This document shows, in pieces, positions 5,608 through 10,594 of a DNA stretch of 10,716 bases. A program made the position numbers and the translations under genes. The stretch comes from an uncultured Eubacterium sp. (GTDB lineage Bacteria; Bacillota; Clostridia; Eubacteriales; Eubacteriaceae): the NCBI GenBank assembly GCA_902784045.1, contig CACZTE010000237.1:1-10716 (forward strand). Direction: 5' to 3'. Position 1 is the first letter of the stretch. The number at the start of each line of letters is the position of its first letter. The notes below the pieces were generated by a model, which saw only the letters and a program-made list of their open reading frames with translations, was not told the DNA's origin and made no database searches.

Positions 5608-7337
5608 AAACCTATTTTAAGCATAAATTCGCCCTGTCTGATCAGGGCGCGAAGGACATGATCCTCGCCATTGTGTCAGTGGTGGCGCAGAATCTCGCGC
5701 TCATGTTTCCGGTCAGCCTTTTGTATCTCTTGACGGGAGACATGATGAACGGCGTGAATTTACAGAGCAAAACGGGATGGTATCTCGGCGGTATCGCGGT
5801 GTGTCTCGCGCTCATTGTGATCACGAGTATCTGGCAATACAACACGTCATACAAGTCGACCTACAAAGAGTCGGCGGCAAGGAGAATCTCCCTCGCTGAA
5901 AAACTGCGTAAGCTCCCGCTTTCGTTTTTCGCGCGTCGGGATTTAGCGGATTTGACCAATACCATCATGGCGGACGCGGAGGCGCTTGAGCACGCGGGTT
6001 CACACCAGATTCCGCAGTTTTACGGCAGCATCGTCTCTACGCTGATCATCAGCATCGGCCTGTTCTTTGTCCAGTGGCAAATGGCGCTGGCCGCGGTGTG
6101 GCCGATCCCCATCGCGCTGATCATTGTGCTGACATCCAAAAGGGTGCAGCAGTCTTTTTACCGCGGACAAACTGAGGCGAAAATCAGCCTGAATGAGGGC
6201 ATACAGGAGTTTATTGAAACCTCCCGGGACTTAAAGAGCAACAACGCGGAAAACGACTATCTCCAAGGGCTTGACCGGAAGATCGACGCCCTGGAAAAGA
6301 GAGCGATTGGCAGCGAACTGGGAACGGCCGTGTTCGTGGTGTCGGCGCAGATGCTTTTGAAGTTCGGCATCGGGACGGTCGCGCTGGTGGGCGGCATATT
6401 GCTGTGCGGCGGACATCTGACAATCATGCAGTTTTTCTGCTTTCTGCTGGTGGCGTCCCGGCTTTATGAGCCGATGAGCGGCACACTGATTAACCTCGCC
6501 GCCATCAACGCCCTTCAGGTTAACGTCGACCGCATGAATGCCATTAACAGCGCGAAGGAACAGACCGGTTCCGCGGACTTCTCGCCCGAAGGCTATGATA
6601 TCGTCTTTGACCATGCCGGTTTTTCCTATGAAGACGGGAAGACCGTGCTGTCTGATGTCTCCTTCACGGCGAAGCAGGGCGAGGTCACAGCCCTTGTCGG
6701 GCCCTCCGGCGGCGGTAAGACGACCATCAGCCGTTTGGCGGCCCGTTTCTGGGACGCGGACAAGGGCAAGGTCACGGTGGGCGGCGTCGACGTGTCCACG
6801 GTCGATCCCGAAACGCTGCTCGGCGCCTTCTCCATCGTGTTCCAGGATGTGACGCTCTTTAACAACACGGTGATGGAGAACATCCGCGTGGGTCAAAAGG
6901 ACGCCTCGGATGACGACGTGCTGGCGGCGGCGCGGCTTGCCAACTGCGACGAATTTGTCAAGAACCTTCCGAACGGCTACGATACCGTCATCGGTGAAAA
7001 CGGCAGTGAGCTATCGGGCGGCGAGCGCCAGCGCATTTCCATCGCGAGGGCGTTTCTTAAAAACGCGCCGATTATCCTGCTCGACGAGGCGACCGCCTCC
7101 CTCGACGTGGAAAATGAGACGAAGGTGCAGGGCGCGCTGTCAAGGCTCATCAAGGATAAGACGGTCATGGTCATCGCCCATCGGATGCGCACGGTGGCAG
7201 GGGCGAACAAAATCGTCGTGCTGTCAGATGGCGGCGTCGCGGAACAGGGTTCGCCCGCGGAGCTGATGGAACATGGCGGCGTTTTCGCTGACATGGTGAG
7301 GCTTCAGACAGAGGGTCAAAACTGGTCCATCGCGTAA
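5604..7337 (+). CDS. ABC transporter half-protein B (permease fused to ATPase)
   Basis: This 577-residue protein is the partner of the preceding half-transporter and overlaps its stop by ATGA. The N-terminal membrane domain (about residues 15-290) has six predicted hydrophobic segments. The ATPase shows Walker A GPSGGGKT at 366-373, signature LSGGE at 470-474, Walker B IILLDE with E495, D-loop SLDVENE and H526 (IAHRMRT). All catalytic residues are intact in both halves, so neither ATP site looks degenerate. The family (MdlB-like, COG1132 type) includes lipid, peptide, drug and siderophore transporters. Coupling to a TetR gene and a methyltransferase suggests a small-molecule substrate that is sensed, moved and perhaps methylated. 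The alternating IrtA/IrtB-like pattern is inference from motifs, not proof of iron transport. Confidence 0.93.
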   Translation: MKTYFKHKFALSDQGAKDMILAIVSVVAQNLALMFPVSLLYLLTGDMMNGVNLQSKTGWYLGGIAVCLALIVITSIWQYNTSYKSTYKESAARRISLAEKLRKLPLSFFARRDLADLTNTIMADAEALEHAGSHQIPQFYGSIVSTLIISIGLFFVQWQMALAAVWPIPIALIIVLTSKRVQQSFYRGQTEAKISLNEGIQEFIETSRDLKSNNAENDYLQGLDRKIDALEKRAIGSELGTAVFVVSAQMLLKFGIGTVALVGGILLCGGHLTIMQFFCFLLVASRLYEPMSGTLINLAAINALQVNVDRMNAINSAKEQTGSADFSPEGYDIVFDHAGFSYEDGKTVLSDVSFTAKQGEVTALVGPSGGGKTTISRLAARFWDADKGKVTVGGVDVSTVDPETLLGAFSIVFQDVTLFNNTVMENIRVGQKDASDDDVLAAARLANCDEFVKNLPNGYDTVIGENGSELSGGERQRISIARAFLKNAPIILLDEATASLDVENETKVQGALSRLIKDKTVMVIAHRMRTVAGANKIVVLSDGGVAEQGSPAELMEHGGVFADMVRLQTEGQNWSIA

Positions 7338-7340
7338 GGC

Positions 7341-7419
7341 TGCGGGCGGCAGGATTTGTCATCCCGCATCATCCGAAAAGGCCTTTTTTCAGCATCAAAT
7401 AAGAAAGCGCTAACGCTTT
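7341..7419 (+). promoter_or_regulatory. Intergenic hairpins between ABC B and the methyltransferase
   Basis: TGCGGG (7341-7346) pairs with CCCGCA (7363-7368), and AAAGCG (7404-7409) pairs with CGCTTT (7414-7419) just ahead of the ribosome binding site. A T-rich segment (7383-7389) between them does not follow either stem closely, so this is at most a partial attenuator. The methyltransferase most likely belongs to the same operon. Confidence 0.35.
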
Positions 7420-7434
7420 AAGGAGGATAAAACC

Positions 7435-8217
7435 ATGAATTTGCAGTTTGGTGATATTCAGGAAACCGCGTTGATTCCCCTTGCCATTAAGGCGAGTGAG
7501 ACGGCCAGACCGAACGCGAGAATCAAAGACGAGAAGGCGAAGGCCATCATCGACACCCTCGGCGTGGACGTCAGCCGGTATGATCCGTTTCTCTCCCATG
7601 AGGGCGTGGTGGCCAGAACGATTCTCTACCGGGAACGGCTGAAAGCGCTGCTTGAAAAGTATCCCGACGCCGTGTGCGTCAATCTGGGCTGCGGCTTTGA
7701 CGACAAGTTTTCTCAGGTGGATAACGGAAGGCTTCAGTGGTTTGATGTGGATCTGCCGGATCAGATTGCCGTCCGCAGGAAGGTCTATGCGGATCGGGAG
7801 CGCTGCGTCATGCTGGAAGGCGACGCGTTAAGCGGCGGCTGGACAAAGCACCTCCCGAAGGCCGGGATGTACCTCATCGTGATGGAGGGCGTTTTGGAAT
7901 ACTTCTCCAAAGAACAGGTCAGGATCTGCCTCAATATGCTGTGCGACAGCTTTCCGCGCGGCTATCTGCTGGCGGAGCTCCATTCTCCGTTCATGGCGAA
8001 AAACAGCAAGCGCCACGACGCGGTCAAACACACAAACGCGTCTTTTGGCTGGGGGACCAAAAGCGGATTGGCCTATCTGGATTTGGAACCGCGTATGAAA
8101 CTGGTTTCCGAGACCAGCTATAACGAGGAAATGAAAAAATACACAATCCGGGGAAAGCTGTTTGCCGCCACCGTCGGGAAAAACATCAACAACAGACTTG
8201 CCGTATTCAAGTGGTAA
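7435..8217 (+). CDS. Class I SAM-dependent methyltransferase (LCM/COG3315-like)
   Basis: The 260-residue protein has a Rossmann methyltransferase core. Motif I NLGCGFDDKF begins at residue 83 (the GxG-type SAM-binding loop). WFDVDLP at 102-108 supplies the acidic residue at the end of strand 2. A post-core EGVLEYF at 151-157 follows, then a Lys/Arg-rich stretch (MAKNSKRHD) and a C-terminal subdomain. The order 'N-L-G-C/A-G-x-D', 'D-V/x-D-L-P' and 'E-G-V/L-x-x-Y' is typical of the leucine carboxyl methyltransferase superfamily, whose bacterial members are often O-methyltransferases of small molecules. The start has a near-perfect AAGGAGGAT site (7420-7428). It lies 97 bases after the transporter pair in the same direction. 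I infer that it modifies the substrate of the transporter, or a metabolite formed with it; the acceptor is unknown. Confidence 0.88.
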   Translation: MNLQFGDIQETALIPLAIKASETARPNARIKDEKAKAIIDTLGVDVSRYDPFLSHEGVVARTILYRERLKALLEKYPDAVCVNLGCGFDDKFSQVDNGRLQWFDVDLPDQIAVRRKVYADRERCVMLEGDALSGGWTKHLPKAGMYLIVMEGVLEYFSKEQVRICLNMLCDSFPRGYLLAELHSPFMAKNSKRHDAVKHTNASFGWGTKSGLAYLDLEPRMKLVSETSYNEEMKKYTIRGKLFAATVGKNINNRLAVFKW

Positions 8218-8323
8218 AAGGGGAGAAACAAGCGCTCCCCGCCTATCACCGTCAGAATGCCAAACGCTTTTCTCTCCACGATTTCGCCGCTTTCGATGAT
8301 CCCCGATTGTTTTCCCATTCACC
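8213..8323 (-). ncRNA. Predicted short antisense-side transcript facing the methyltransferase
   Basis: On the minus strand a promoter (see 8330-8358) predicts a start near 8323. About 85 nt on, GGGGAG and CTCCCC (8235-8240 and 8220-8225 on the + strand) form a stem, followed by TTTT that lies over the methyltransferase stop codon. Together they define an RNA of about 105-110 nt. Frames are open through it (one starts at 8318 and reads MGKQSGIIESGEIVERK), but no good ribosome binding site is seen and the frame would run through the terminator into the methyltransferase. A small RNA or a remnant promoter-terminator pair are both possible. Confidence 0.4.
8220..8240. terminator. Hairpin between methyltransferase and minus-strand unit
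   Basis: GGGGAG (8220-8225) pairs with CTCCCC (8235-8240). For the minus strand it is followed by four Ts, acting as a short Rho-independent terminator; for the + strand there is no T tract, so it would be a weak end for the methyltransferase operon. Confidence 0.5.
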
Positions 8324-8329
8324 GCTGTT

Positions 8330-8358
8330 ATTATACCACGTTTTTGAGAGATACGCAA
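8330..8358 (-). promoter_or_regulatory. Minus-strand promoter with perfect TATAAT
   Basis: Read on the minus strand, TTGCGT (8353-8358) and TATAAT (8330-8335) are 17 bp apart. The same two hexamers with the same spacing drive the lipoprotein gene at 2245-2273, which supports that this is a functional promoter type here. Confidence 0.65.
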
Positions 8359-8392
8359 TACAAAAAACTATATATCGTTGATTATAACGAAA

Positions 8393-8422
8393 TTGCAACT
8401 GCAAATACGCTATATATAGAAT
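8393..8422 (+). promoter_or_regulatory. Possible promoter into the repeat array
   Basis: TTGCAA at 8393-8398 with TATAGA at 8415-8420 (16-bp spacing) or TAGAAT at 8417-8422 (18 bp) lies in a very AT-rich segment. Transcription would run into the repeat array. AT-rich DNA gives such matches easily, so support is weak. Confidence 0.3.
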
Positions 8423-8478
8423 TTTTTATAGCTGGCGGCAAGTGACAACAGGAGATTGGCTGACGGTGACGGCAAAGG

Positions 8479-8510
8479 CTTTTCCCCGTTGACACGGCGT
8501 TGGGGAAGGG
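8479..8510 (+). repeat. Hairpin at the left edge of the repeat array
   Basis: CTTTTCCCC (8479-8487) pairs with GGGGAAGGG (8502-8510), nine pairs including two G-U, around a 14-base loop. No T tract follows. It stands directly before the first repeat unit. Confidence 0.4.
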
Positions 8511-8549
8511 CTGTAATGTTTATATTCAGCGACCGCGCGTCTTCATCTT

Positions 8550-8569
8550 CGGCTGCCCTGCAGCCGCTT
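8550..8569 (+). terminator. Repeat unit 1 hairpin with T tail
   Basis: CGGCTGC (8550-8556) pairs with GCAGCCG (8560-8566) around CCT, then CTTTTG. It resembles a short Rho-independent terminator on the + strand. The same structure recurs at 9427-9443. Confidence 0.45.
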
Positions 8570-8823
8570 TTGATTCCTTTTCGACGCCAACATCGCAGAT
8601 TTTGGTGCGACAATTTGCGCATATATATATCTTCCCCTCTATTCCATTCACTTCTATTCTATTAGGCAGCTTTTTCGCGGCGTTGCGATTGAGTGAATCA
8701 GTCTTTGACTCGCAGTGGCCGACGCCGGTTTTTCGGCGGTATGAAGCGGTTTTTTCGAAAGCCGGCCGCCGGATTTTTTTGGTCTTTGATGAGATGTGTT
8801 TGGTCTGCGACAATGATTGCACC

Positions 8824-8867
8824 ACCGTTGCATCACCCTTGCGCCACCCTTGCGCCACCGCTGCGCC
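8824..8867. repeat. Four tandem 11-bp repeats
   Basis: Units accgttgcatc, acccttgcgcc, acccttgcgcc and accgctgcgcc follow without gaps. The two central copies are identical. The period is not a multiple of three, which argues against a protein repeat. It lies in the spacer between repeat units 1 and 2. Confidence 0.8.
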
Positions 8868-9025
8868 TGTGCAGCGCACGTGATGAACCTTCGTCGATGC
8901 GCCAACGAGGCGAGGGGCGCGGAAGGGCTGTTTTTTTGATTGGCGCTTTCAGCGGTGATCACGCTTTTGGCTTTTCTCGGTTGGCGGTCTTTCAAGATGT
9001 TGATCACGGCTACTTTCTCAATCTT

Positions 9026-9049
9026 CGGCTGCTTGTCAGCCGTTTTTTT
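9026..9049 (+). terminator. Repeat unit 2 terminator
   Basis: CGGCTG (9026-9031) pairs with CAGCCG (9037-9042) with loop CTTGT, followed by seven Ts (9043-9049). It is the best terminator of the three alpha blocks. Confidence 0.7.
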
Positions 9050-9340
9050 GCCGCGTCTGTGATTTGAATGCCGGATCATTTTCGCACCCGTTTGCCCGAA
9101 GAAGTATATTCCCCTCCCTTAACTTATCTTCTCTTATATTAGGCGGTTCATTTGCCCCGTCTGACTTGAATTGATAAGTCATCGATTCATAAAGGGTCAA
9201 CATCGGTTTTTCGGCGGTATGAAGCGGTTTTTGAGAGCCTTGGCGGTTAATGGCCGGCCGTCTGCTATCGCTGTTTTTTGGATGTTTGACGCCGTCAAAA
9301 AGTCAGGGAAAATGATTTTCCTCGCATTTTCGTGGAATTT

Positions 9341-9499
9341 TCACGGGTTTTTCCCGACACTTTCGCTGACATTTCCCGTATGCCCGTTTTTTTGTTCACG
9401 GGGACATGATGCTGATTCTTTATCTTCGGCTGCCCTGCAGCCGCTTTTGATTCCTTTTCGACGGCAACATCGCAAATGTTGGTTCGACAATTTGCGCAT
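9341..9499 (-). CDS. Possible 52-codon minus-strand ORF in repeat unit 3
   Basis: On the minus strand a purine-rich GGGAGGGGAAG (from block beta) stands seven bases before ATG at 9499, which opens 52 codons. Its first 26 residues (MRKLSNQHLRCCRRKGIKSG, then CRAAED) are nearly the same as those of a 70-codon frame in unit 1 starting at 8622 (MRKLSHQNLRCWRRKGIKSG). The peptide is basic and cysteine-containing. A possible promoter (TTGTCC, 17 bp, TATAAG) precedes it. Against coding: of four codon differences in this block three change the amino acid, the two tails are unrelated, and unit 2 lacks the ATG. I regard it as an unproven small ORF. Confidence 0.2.
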   Translation of the reverse strand: MRKLSNQHLRCCRRKGIKSGCRAAEDKESASCPREQKNGHTGNVSESVGKNP

Positions 9500-9677
9500 A
9501 TATATCTTCCCCTCCCTTCACTTATCTTCTCTTATATTAGGCCGCTTTTTCGCGGACAAACGCGGTTCGCGCTTGGTTTTTCCCCGCATGTTGATTCGCC
9601 GCGTTTTGTTTGCCGCGCTCATCGTTTTTTTTGGCTTAATCAAGCGGTTTTCGGTCCGCGCGTGACGCGTTTCGCGC

Positions 9678-9699
9678 GCCGGCTGTCCGGCTGATTTTT
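9678..9699 (+). terminator. Terminator-like hairpin at the right end of the array
   Basis: GCCGG (9678-9682) pairs with CCGGC (9687-9691) around CTGT, followed after three bases by five Ts (9695-9699). It is short, in a GC-rich stretch, and may close the third repeat unit. Confidence 0.35.
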
Positions 9700-9700
9700 C

Positions 9701-9924
9701 CGGCCGTTGGTCGGCAGGGAGCGCCGCGCGTTGGTTCCCGGTTGGTTCTCAGATGGTTCTCAGACGGTCATGGGCAGGGTGTCCGCGCGCGCCGGGATTG
9801 TCGTCGGATTGCTCCGGTCGGCCGATGACCGATGAGATTGTTGGCGCTGTTCTCACAGGCCAACGCTTGTTTCAATCTTTCAATTATTTTGTTCTCCTTC
9901 CGCGTGTATTTTTCCGATATCGTT
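9701..9924 (-). ncRNA. Gene-less minus-strand leader region with hairpins
   Basis: Downstream of the minus-strand promoter at 9931-9959 a strong GGAAGGAGAAC (9891-9901) is followed not by a usable start but by TTG-AAA-GAT-stop. A frame from ATT or a distant TTG gives fewer than 40 codons that resemble nothing I know. The RNA would contain a hairpin GTTGGC-CTG-loop-CAG-GCCAAC (9840-9864) and a second GGTC/GACC stem. GGTTCTCAGA occurs twice in tandem near 9745-9770. Either the gene once driven by this promoter has decayed, or the product is a structured RNA. Confidence 0.3.
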
Positions 9925-9930
9925 AATATC

Positions 9931-9959
9931 ATTATCGCATATTTTCACTTATTTTTCAA
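9931..9959 (-). promoter_or_regulatory. Minus-strand promoter next to the paired operators
   Basis: Read on the minus strand, TTGAAA (9954-9959) and GATAAT (9931-9936) are 17 bp apart in AT-rich DNA. The predicted start is near 9925. The first TGTGTGA dyad lies 15 bp upstream of the -35 box. Confidence 0.6.
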
Positions 9960-9974
9960 TATAAATTTTTTTAA

Positions 9975-10024
9975 TGTGTGAAAAATCGCACACTCTTTTT
10001 GGTTAATGTGTGAATTTTCGCACA
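9975..10024. promoter_or_regulatory. Paired operator-like dyads TGTGTGA-N4-TCGCACA
   Basis: Two 18-bp dyads, 9975-9992 and 10007-10024, have identical arms and differ only in the four central bases (AAAA and ATTT). Both are preceded by TTAA. They are exactly 32 bp apart, about three helical turns, so dimers would bind on the same DNA face. They sit between a minus-strand and a possible plus-strand promoter. I do not recognise the regulator; no repressor gene is in the window beside them. Confidence 0.65.
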
Positions 10025-10028
10025 TCTC

Positions 10029-10056
10029 TTGCTTTTTTACGTGTTTGTTGTATCAT
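10029..10056 (+). promoter_or_regulatory. Possible plus-strand promoter beside the operators
   Basis: TTGCTT (10029-10034) and TATCAT (10051-10056) are 16 bp apart, immediately right of the second dyad. Transcription would enter the multi-hairpin element. A 13-codon frame (ATG 10061) follows but has no ribosome binding site. Confidence 0.4.
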
Positions 10057-10184
10057 GGGGATGGCAAGATTTTTTCTGAAAATGAAAAGGCGAAAAACGT
10101 AAGCGCACGAAAACGACCCAAAAAAATAATGCCTTCCGCTTGAAATCATTATATATAGCACCACAGCGAATCATCGGATGCAAA

Positions 10185-10304
10185 TCGCGAGGGGAGGCAA
10201 GGGCGTAAAGCCCCGCGAAGCCGAACCAAAAAGGTTTCTTCCCATCGGGAGGAAGCTGGCCCGCGTAGCGGGTCTGATGGTAGGCAATCGCGCGCAAGCG
10301 CGAT
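10185..10304 (+). ncRNA. Multi-hairpin element, candidate structured RNA
   Basis: Five stems follow in 120 bases: TCGC 10185-10188 plus GGG with CCCCGCGA 10211-10218 (bulged; alternative GGGC 10201-10204 with GCCC 10210-10213); AACC 10224-10227 with GGTT 10233-10236; CTTCC 10238-10242 with GGAAG 10251-10255; CCCGC 10260-10264 with GCGGG 10268-10272 (loop GTA); and ATCGCGC 10287-10293 with GCGCGAT 10298-10304, capped by a GCAA (GNRA) tetraloop. The density of stems and the tetraloop favour RNA over protein. Open frames on both strands here are compositional by-products. It matches no RNA family I can name and could be a dispersed genomic repeat. Confidence 0.4.
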
Positions 10305-10380
10305 CATTCAACAATCTTACGTTATCAAAAAGCATGAGATTAAAAAAGAACAGCCAGCACAAGAGAACAGAAAAACTGTC

Positions 10381-10413
10381 AAAAAAGCCATGTCAACCTA
10401 TGGACAATGGCTT
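10381..10413 (-). terminator. Hairpin with T tail on the minus strand
   Basis: AAGCCAT (10385-10391) pairs with ATGGCTT (10407-10413), with an inner GTC 10392-10394 and GAC 10403-10405. On the minus strand the stem is followed by six Ts (10381-10386 are A on the + strand). It would stop transcripts coming from the right edge, where no minus-strand gene is visible. Confidence 0.5.
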
Positions 10414-10429
10414 AAAATAAGCGTAAAAT
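10401..10429 (+). promoter_or_regulatory. Promoter for the right-end ORF/template region
   Basis: TGGACA (10401-10406) and TAAAAT (10424-10429) are 17 bp apart, giving a start near 10436 and a purine-rich, almost T-free leader of about 60 nt before the next ribosome binding site. Confidence 0.5.
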
Positions 10430-10498
10430 GATAGGAACAAAACAACAGAAAACAGAGAGAAAAAACCAATCACAGACAAAAAACCAAAGGAGGCTCAT

Positions 10499-10594
10499 TT
10501 GGAAAAGAAGAAAAACAGTAACGCGCTGCACCTGGTGTGCTGCGCTGTGTTGATTTTAGGGCTGGTGGCTGCGCTCGCCCGGCAACAACGATAA
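10499..10594 (+). CDS. Short signal-peptide-like ORF, probably truncated
   Basis: A TTG start at 10499 has a strong AAAGGAGG site (10486-10493) five bases upstream. The 31 residues start MEKKKNSNALHLVCC and continue AVLILGLVAAL: a lysine-rich end and a hydrophobic core like a signal peptide or membrane anchor, but the frame ends at TAA 10592 soon after the core. From 10560 on, the DNA also encodes a different, protein-like sequence in another frame (WWLRSPG). The simplest readings are that a secreted-protein gene has lost its middle part and been joined out of frame to its own C-terminal segment, or that the ORF is incidental to a non-coding template region. Without a longer view the choice is open. 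Confidence 0.4.
   Translation: MEKKKNSNALHLVCCAVLILGLVAALARQQR

Larger units (their letters stand above)
8545..9700. repeat. Array of three degenerate long direct repeats
   Basis: Three units share blocks in the same order. Block alpha is a CGGCTG/CAGCCG hairpin followed by Ts, starting at 8545, 9021 and 9422. Block beta is a pyrimidine-rich segment ending in TATTAGGC, at about 8606-8667, 9109-9144 and 9507-9542. Block gamma is a CGG/T5 segment at 8726-8754 and 9204-9232, decayed at about 9627-9656. Units 1 and 3 are identical for 42 bases across alpha (8545-8586 and 9422-9463). Units 2 and 3 match at 35 of 36 bases in beta. Units 1 and 2 match at all 29 bases of gamma. The spacing is 476-478 bp and then about 400 bp. 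No protein gene is convincing in this stretch on either strand. Confidence 0.8.

Noticed and set aside
8500..9079. Plus- and minus-strand frames of 120-140 codons in the repeat array
   Set aside because: They cross hairpins, T runs and an 11-bp tandem repeat, have low-complexity composition and share no domain. Repeat units do not preserve these frames.
8545..9543. CRISPR array
   Set aside because: The repeats are about 200 bp with 400-478 bp spacing, degenerate and internally mosaic, with no short constant repeat or uniform spacers and no cas genes.
10037..10420. Overlapping 60-86 codon frames on both strands around the multi-hairpin element
   Set aside because: Both strands are open because of GC-rich palindromes. 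There are no ribosome binding sites, and the stems explain the sequence better.
8240..10490. Insertion sequence or transposase remnant
   Set aside because: I found no transposase motifs in any frame and no clear terminal inverted repeats with target duplications; only dispersed hairpins and direct repeats are visible.
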